From Sclerurus mexicanus (lineage: Eukaryota; Chordata; Aves; Passeriformes; Furnariidae), in the NCBI GenBank assembly GCA_013396755.1, contig VWZF01001856.1, positions 1,968,539 through 2,032,538 on the forward strand: a DNA stretch of 64,000 nt, given 5' to 3'. Below the pieces are notes generated by a model. That model was not told the origin of the DNA. It saw only the letters and a program-made list of their open reading frames with translations, and ran no database searches. Positions within the stretch are counted from its first letter, which is position 1. Every line of letters begins with the position of its first letter. A program made the position numbers and the translations under genes. Of this stretch, positions 47,438 to 64,000 are shown one piece after another.

Positions 47438-48320
47438 AAAAACAAACTACATAACCACTTCAACCAGCTTTTCTGTGGAGTAAAGCCCTGAGAGAAATGA
47501 TTCCCAAAGCCATGTAGCCAAACTGGAAGCAGAGGACTGAGGCACAGGATTCTTCACGTAAATTCATTTTCAGTCCTCCAGAAAATCACCAGAGTCATGA
47601 TACCTTCAGTCCTACAGAAAATCAGAACCCTCTTACAGATTCGTGTAATTTTCCAAGGAGAATGGACAAATCTGGTCCCTGCTCTGCCACCTCTCTTGAC
47701 TAATACCAACAGAAATCTCCACCGACTGATGCTTTACCTCACTGCAGGATGTTGTCATGATTTTGTGGTCTGAATCAACTGTCAGCTCAGAGACTGGCAA
47801 CTCTGCTCATGTAACTTTTTCACATTTCAGGTTGATAAGTTTACCTGGGGTAATACAAATTCCATGACACACGTTCCTGTTCTGACTGTTCTATATACCC
47901 ACCAGTGCATCTACTGAGATGCGACACTGAGCGTGGAAGACCAAGGGAGGGTAGAATTACCAGAAATTCACCTTTTTTAGCCCAGAAACTGACCTCCTTT
48001 TTTTCCCTCTGAGCACTCACCCTGAAAGGAAAGGGCATTGCCGTGAAAATGGGTTGGATTGTGCAGGAACAGCGTTAAGTGGAAACCATTACATGTAATG
48101 AAGCAATGACGTCGTATGTACAAATACCAGGTTATGAGCCCCCACCACCGCTTTCCACTTACATCTTGTGTCTTCAGCAGCTAGTAACTTCAGCAAGAAT
48201 TCCCTTTTTGACCCAAAATTTCCTATGACTGAACTTGTCTTTTATTGAATTCACTGAAAATTTGATCGAAAAAGGTCACCAAACACAAATCATTGTAAGG
48301 GAGGAAAAACACTCATATTC

Positions 48321-48535
48321 ATGGAATCACAGAATGGTTTGGGTTGGAAAGGACATTAAAGATCATCTTGTTCCAACCCCCCCTGCCATGGGCAGGGACA
48401 CCTTCTACTATCCCAGGTTGCTCCAAGCTCAATGCAACTTGGCCTTGGACACTTCCAGGGATGGGGCAGCCACAGCTTCTCTGGGCAACCTGTGCCAGGG
48501 CCTGCCCACCCTCACAGGGAGGAATTTCTTCCTTA
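48321..48535 (-). mobile_element. CR1: CR1 LINE 3'-end fragment
   Basis: Antisense copy from GGAATCACAGAATGGTTTGG to GGGAGGAATTTCTTCC, little diverged from the others. Confidence 0.89.
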
Positions 48536-48783
48536 AATATAGCAATATATAGTTATCTCAAAAAGCTCTTCGCTCCCACACATCACAGGCTTGGAGCAGG
48601 GTTGGGTCTCGGAAATAAACCAGAGAATTTTAATTTCACTTACAAGAACTCTTCCACTCTTGAGTTACTATAAGGAAACCCCACTGTTTGCACTGCAGGA
48701 TTCATTACATGCAGGTTCAGGTTTTCACAGAACTGCAGGGGCTCCAGGCATCAGAAATGCCTCATTTCAGCTTGGGTTTGGAC

Positions 48784-48892
48784 CACAGAATCACAGAATG
48801 GTTTAGGTTAGAAGAGACCTTAAAGATCATCTTGTTCCAACCCCCTGCCAGGAGCAGGGACACCTTCTACTAGATCAGGTTGCTCAGAGGAC
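48784..48892 (-). mobile_element. CR1: CR1 LINE terminal fragment
   Basis: Antisense, about 110 bases from CACAGAATCACAGAATGG to CTACTAGATCAGGTTGCTC. Confidence 0.84.
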
Positions 48893-50159
48893 CTTTCATA
48901 GCCTGCAGCAGCAAAGGGCTGAAATTGCAGCCTCAGAAACCTCCAGGTGTCAAGATCAAATAAATATTTCAGGCTGAGGTGGCTGCAGCACAGGGTAGGG
49001 CTTGTACTTCCAGCAGCTTGCTCCTGCCTCTCCGGCCACCCCAAGTTTTTCTCTTCTGACGTGTGACACCGCAAGGTCACCCAGCTTTTGGTTTAGAGCT
49101 CTGACCACTCGCACTCACGCAGGTGTTACCCTGGGCAGGGTTTGCTGGCAGGGCTTTATCACACCAGCAAGACTTGTGGCCAAGTGCAGACCACAGCCAA
49201 GAGATGTGAACCAGAAAAACCAAAATTTGAGGGGAAATGTGGCTGCCATAGATACCACCAGCAGAAACTTCTGCATGGGAACGTTGTCACACACTGCTCC
49301 AGCATAACAGTTGATGCATTAAGCTCTATATGACAGAGATTTTAGCATAGCTATTTTAGCACTTTTAGTGCTAAGCACCTTTGTATTAGATTTAGAAAAT
49401 GTTGTTTAATGTTTCTTGTCAAGGATTCCAAGGGACAACGATTTTCAGTGAGGTAACGAACATTTTATCTTTAAAACACGTACTCAGAAAAAGACACAAC
49501 AGGCACATTGCTTGATATAACCAAGTCAAAACTACCCAGAAGATTTAGAAGCCTTGAGGCTGTTCCAAGAAGGACAGATATGATGATGAAGAGGAGGACA
49601 GGGATGAAGGGGTGGTTGTTTTGTGACCACCAACTCAAATTCACAGGACGTACCTGAGAGAGGAATGATGGGACAGACAGTTTTGGGAATGCGTGTAAGC
49701 AATGAGGTGATGTCCAGATATGGCAATTAGGAACTGAATAGTGTAATTAGATGACAGTATAAAGTTGTAACACCTCTGTAGTCCAGGATGCACACTTTGA
49801 AAAATATTCCTGTGCTTCCAGCATGCCATAATAAACAAGTGCTTTTTGATTCTAATACTCAAAAATAGTCTTAGCGAGTTATTTTCTGGCTTTTAGGCAT
49901 TGCGGTGACCACAGCTCTGTGTCACTGCTGTTGGCCCTCAGAGGGAACCAGTGGGATGAGTGTGAGGCAGGGATTAGATGCTGCTGAAGGTGCCAGCATG
50001 GGAATTTCACCCTTAATCCACCCAGCCTGGGTGTTCACCTGTCCCACAGTGATTTATAGGGGGCGTGATTCTAGAATCAATAACCCTGCAGGGAGAGGGT
50101 GAACTAAGGATTTAGGAAGTACAGGACTAAGTTACAACTTATTAAGTGCCATGAATATG

Positions 50160-50562
50160 CTCCGAGGGCTGGAGCCCCTCTGCTCTGGAGACAGGATGGG
50201 AGATCTAGGGTTGTTCAGCTTGGAGAAGAGAAGGCTCCAGGGAGACCTTGGAGCCCCTTCCAGTGCCTAAAGGGGCTCCAAGAGAACTGAAGAGGAACTT
50301 GGTACAGGGGCCTGGAGGGACAGGACAAAGCAGAATGGGTTTAAGCGGAAGGAGGAGGGCTTTAAGCTGAAAAAGGACAGATTTAGACAAGATGTTAGGA
50401 AGAAATTCTTCCAGGTGAGAGTGGGCAGGCCCTGGCACAGGTTGCCCAGAGAAGCTGTGGCTGCCCCATCCCTGGAAGTGTCCAAGGCCAGGTTGTTTGA
50501 TGGGGCTTGGAGCAACCTAGGATAGTGGAAGGTGTCTGCCCAGCGGAGCTAGATGATCCTTA
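50160..50562 (+). mobile_element. CR1: CR1 LINE 3' end
   Basis: Sense copy from GGGCTGGAGCCCCTCTGCTC to GCTAGATGATCCTTAATATC. The terminal ATTCTATG repeats are missing. Confidence 0.87.
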
Positions 50563-50834
50563 ATATCAAAAAAAGCATGATGTCACTCAAGAAAGGTTGC
50601 ACACTTCCCATGGGATCTTTCCTATCCAGCCCCTAATATTACTCAAGTCAGACTTCTTGAGAATTACAACCTCCATTCTCTTCTCTCCTTGCCTTTCTTT
50701 TAAAGTATCACAAATGCCACCATCATTTTCAGCCACCATGGAACTTTCAGGTTTTTTTTACGTCAGCAAGATCAAAGCCTGGAAATAAAATATAATAGTG
50801 AATAATATTATGTAAATATTAAAACAAGCATTGC

Positions 50835-51065
50835 CTTGCTACCTGGGAGAAGAGACCAATGGCCACCTGGCTCCATGCTCCTGTCAGGGAGCTGTAGAGT
50901 GCAAGAAGGTCCCCCCTGAGTCTTCTCTTCTCCAGGCTGAGCGCCCAGTTCCCTCAGCCACTCCTCATCAGATTTTTGCTCCAGCCCCTTTCCCAGCACC
51001 ATTCACTTCTCTGGATATGCTCCAGCTTCTCAATGTCTTTCTTGTCTGAAGGACCCAAAACTGAA
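50835..51065 (-). mobile_element. CR1: CR1 LINE internal fragment
   Basis: Antisense piece lacking the usual terminus: CACCTGGCTCCATGCTCC, CTTCTCTTCTCCAGGCTGAG, then CCAGCTTCTCAATGTCTTTC. Confidence 0.78.
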
Positions 51066-51437
51066 ATAATTTTTATTATATACTTTTTTATAACATACAT
51101 AAAAATATAGCAGATGCCCATGTGGCTGAGCATCCAGGAACTGGATAATGTCTCACAGATTGAGGCTGTTGATCAGAGCCAGCTGATCCCCACAAACCTC
51201 TGCCATTGGGAGTTGTTTGTATTTCCCTTGTCACCAAAGGTCACTCTCCCCATTTCAAAGGGCACATCGAGGTGGCCACAAGCACCCAGGGAAGGCAGAG
51301 AGCCATATCCTACCTCTCCTAGCTATGGGATAATAAAATAAACCAGATTTATCGAGCCTGGAGCTCCTCCTGGTGTCCTGTCATGGAAAATTCAGTGTTA
51401 GTGGTTCCCCAGCTGTAAGGGCAGGCAAAACACAAAA

Positions 51438-51850
51438 TTCATAGAATTATGGAATGGTTTGGGTTGGAAAGGACCTTAAAGACCACCTTATTCCAACTCC
51501 CCTGCCGTGGGAAGGGACACCTTTCACTGTCCCAAGTTGCTCCAAGCCCCATCCAACAACTTGGCCTTGGACACTTCCAGGGATGGGGCAGCCACAGCTT
51601 CTCTGGGCAATCTGGGCCAGGGCCTCACCACATTCACAGCTAACAATTCCTCCCCAGTATCCCATCTATCCCTGCCCTCTGGCAGAGGGAAGCCATTCCC
51701 TGTGTCCTGTCCTTCCAGGTCCTTGTCCAAAGTCCCTCTTTAGCTCTCCTGGAGTCCCTTTAGGCACTGGAAGGGGCTTCAAGGTCTCCCGGAAGCCTTC
51801 TCTTCTCCATCTGGACACATCCAGCTCTCCCAGCCTGTCTCCATCAGAGA
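51438..51850 (-). mobile_element. CR1: CR1 LINE 3' end
   Basis: Antisense copy of about 410 bases from ATAGAATTATGGAATGG to CCCAGCCTGTCTCCATC. Confidence 0.88.
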
Positions 51851-52393
51851 CCACCTGTGTCTTTTACTCACCTTCACTTTGCAGTTTTACAAGCCAAACA
51901 CTACCCGTAGGTCTGAGGTCACCCTGTGGAAGCACAATACATCCAACCAGAGATCTTGGAGGCTGCAAACATGCAAAACCTCCTCCAAACCCACTGTCAT
52001 GGCTGTGTTGGATGAGAAAAGCTCACAAATCCAGCTTTTATAGTTCAACAGGTCTGTCTGCAAAAGCGAAATGAGGGATCCCACCTCTCCGCACAGAGAT
52101 GCTGTCAAGTCCTCTCAGCTGCAGAGCTCCAGGTGGGCAGAGGCAGGAACTGCCCACATTTATTGCCCACCCACCTCACAAGAATTTCTGCATGTATTTG
52201 GTCCACCAAGACAGAGGCACATGGTGGAAGGACATTCCCAAGAACGTTCCTGAGCCAAAAGGGGCTGGCAGCTGCCTGAAGGCTTTCCACAGCAGCACAG
52301 GTCCCCAGAAGGAAGCAGAACTGAACCCCCATTCCAGTTGGGAATTTTAAACCCAAGTAAGCAGAAAGTCATGGATTAAACAATATAGACATT

Positions 52394-52399
52394 TTTATT
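52394..52399 (-). terminator. MCM3: MCM3 polyadenylation signal candidate
   Basis: AATAAA on the - strand, about 950 bases past the MCM3 stop. A nearer AATAAA lies at 53,025-53,030, about 320 bases past the stop. Either or both could be used. Confidence 0.45.
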
Positions 52400-53024
52400 A
52401 ATGAAATTAAGATTTATAGCATCCAGAAACAAGGGAACACGAGCTGTGCAAGTGTCTGGAGATGGGCAGGGATAACAGCAAACAGCTGGTGCTGTTCAGG
52501 GGCTTCTCCGAAGCTTCATGTCAAATTCGGCAGTATGAAAAAAGAAATTAAAGAAAATGCCAAATCTTCAGCAGCTCTGGCTCACAAGCAGCCAAGACTG
52601 GTCTGCCTGCATGTTCAGCTTTTCTCGAAAACCATCCCTAGGGAATGATTCCAGGTGAAAAGCAGGAGCAGGAGATGCAACCCATCTGCACCAGGGACAC
52701 GTTCCCTGGACAGCTCTGAACATCCCAGGTCCTATTAGAGGTGTGAAATCTGACAATCAAGCTGACCATGGGCAATGGAGCAGGTCAGACTACACCTGCT
52801 CCTCCATCACCAGGAATCATCCTACAGAAGATGGGCAGGAAAAGCAGAACCAACAGGACATGTTTTAGGCATCTTTCTTTGTGAGACAAGGAGATCTAGG
52901 TTATGTTACTGGGGAAAAATGGGGTGGGGGGGAAAGGGAAAAATAAAAGTTTCACTAGTAGTGGAGCATTCCCATTGCCTCTCACCACCACTATTGAATG
53001 CTGGATTCCTAAATCCAGGGTTTT

Positions 53025-53030
53025 TTTATT
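53025..53030 (-). terminator. MCM3: MCM3 proximal polyadenylation signal candidate
   Basis: AATAAA followed by an A-run on the - strand, the first canonical signal after the MCM3 stop codon. Confidence 0.5.
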
Positions 53031-53347
53031 TAATGGCTGGAACTCTTACCACCAAAGCTAAAAACAATACATTAAGAACACTGATAATTTGCTCTTCGTT
53101 TTTTTTTCCTATCATGTCCTTGCAGAAACAAACCTCTTCCCAAATGCTCCAGTTTGAAGACAGCAACAGCTTCCAGAGCTCCCAGCTCTTTTCTGTTCGT
53201 GCCAGCAATGCACAGCAAGGAAGTGTAGAGACCTGAGCTCCCCAAAGTCCCGCTCAGCCAGAGGAAGCAATCAGGAGAGCTGAAGGCAAACACAGAGAGT
53301 CCCCAGACTGAGAGTCCATGAGATCTTGGCATCTTCCACCCAGAGGC

Positions 53348-63596
<10,249 letters not shown>

Positions 63597-63752
63597 GATG
63601 CTGCCGCCGCTCGGGGAGGGATCCCGCCGCTTGTGCCGCTGCCGGGGAAGGCGGTGAGAGCCGAGGGGAGCCGGCCCGACCCCGCAGCTCCGCGATGCGA
63701 CCCCGCGATGGGAGAGCCCCAACCCGCCCCCTCCGCGGCCGCCGCGCGCCCG

Positions 63753-63781
63753 TTTGGCGCCAAACGAGAGCCCTTTCCCGC
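63753..63781. promoter_or_regulatory. MCM3: E2F sites in MCM3 promoter
   Basis: TTTGGCGCCAAA at 63,753-63,764 is a perfect E2F consensus on both strands, set in a 16-base palindrome (63,751-63,766). A second site, TTTCCCGC, lies at 63,774-63,781. E2F control of MCM genes at G1/S is well established. The sites are about 160-185 bases upstream of the MCM3 ATG. Confidence 0.85.
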
Positions 63782-63814
63782 CACCGCGCGGGACATCCGC
63801 CCCGCGGCGCTGAT

Positions 63815-63866
63815 GATTGGCCGGCACAGAGCGNTGATTGGCCGTCGCGGAGCAGCGCCGGCCAAT
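63815..63866. promoter_or_regulatory. MCM3: Three CCAAT (NF-Y) boxes in MCM3 promoter
   Basis: CCAAT reads on the MCM3 strand at 63,820-63,816 and 63,841-63,837, inside two identical TGATTGGCCG decamers (+ strand spelling) 21 bases apart. A third, opposite-facing CCAAT is at 63,862-63,866. Multiple spaced CCAAT boxes with E2F sites are typical of cell-cycle promoters. Confidence 0.75.
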
Positions 63867-63933
63867 GGAGCAGCGAGAGGCGTCGTGGAGGAGTGATTGA
63901 CAAGAGTGTCAGCCTATCAGAGAGCGGAGCGGA

Positions 63934-63943
63934 GGGGCGGGGC
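63934..63943 (+). promoter_or_regulatory. GC box (Sp1-type) in the CpG-rich promoter
   Basis: GGGGCGGGGC upstream of the CCAAT boxes, in the CpG-dense block running from about 63,500 to the window end. Confidence 0.65.
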
Positions 63944-64000
63944 AGCGATACAGCGCTGCCCCGCGGTTTGGGGCGGGAACTGGGACTGGGGGAACCGGGA

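Larger units (their letters stand above)
45055..52390. other. Intergenic region between IL17F and MCM3
   Basis: About 7.3 kb from upstream of IL17F to the end of MCM3, without recognisable genes. CR1 copies occupy a large share. An AAC microsatellite lies at 47,415-47,437. The part just right of 45,055 is the IL17F upstream region. Confidence 0.6.

Overview
This is vertebrate DNA, almost certainly from a bird. About 45 copies or fragments of the CR1 retrotransposon 3' end, with its terminal ATTCTATG-type repeat, are scattered on both strands. Genes are intron-containing with GT-AG boundaries, and gene order matches the amniote block mir-206 / mir-133b / IL17A / IL17F / MCM3. The species cannot be named from the sequence.

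Layout. 1-15,440 has no recognisable gene, only CR1 pieces and a GC-rich patch near 7.4-7.8 kb. A mir-206 hairpin (mature arm 15,492-15,513) and a mir-133b hairpin (mature arm 20,605-20,626) lie about 5 kb apart on the + strand. This is the muscle myomiR cluster whose host transcript in mammals is linc-MD1. 20.6-32.6 kb is intergenic. IL17A (+, three exons, 171 aa) lies at 32,679-34,448. Its paralogue IL17F (-, three exons, 169 aa) lies at 42,264-44,930, so the two are convergent, tail to tail. MCM3 (-, 17 coding exons, 811 aa) fills 53,348-63,596. Its CpG-rich promoter at the right edge carries an E2F palindrome, three CCAAT boxes and a GC box.

The genes do unrelated jobs. The two cytokines form related secreted cystine-knot dimers that act on IL-17 receptors, both have TATA promoters, and both have AU-rich 3' UTRs typical of unstable immune mRNAs. 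MCM3 is a housekeeping, cell-cycle-driven subunit of the MCM2-7 replicative helicase. The two microRNAs act in skeletal muscle differentiation.

All three coding models were built by hand from splice sites and reading frame. Exon lengths sum to whole codons in each (516, 510 and 2,436 nt including stop). No previously unknown system was found. The points most worth a second look are the intact myomiR pair with a possible local promoter, the mirror-image loss of N-glycosylation sites in the two cytokines, the MCM3 promoter architecture and a degenerate minisatellite in MCM3 intron 1.
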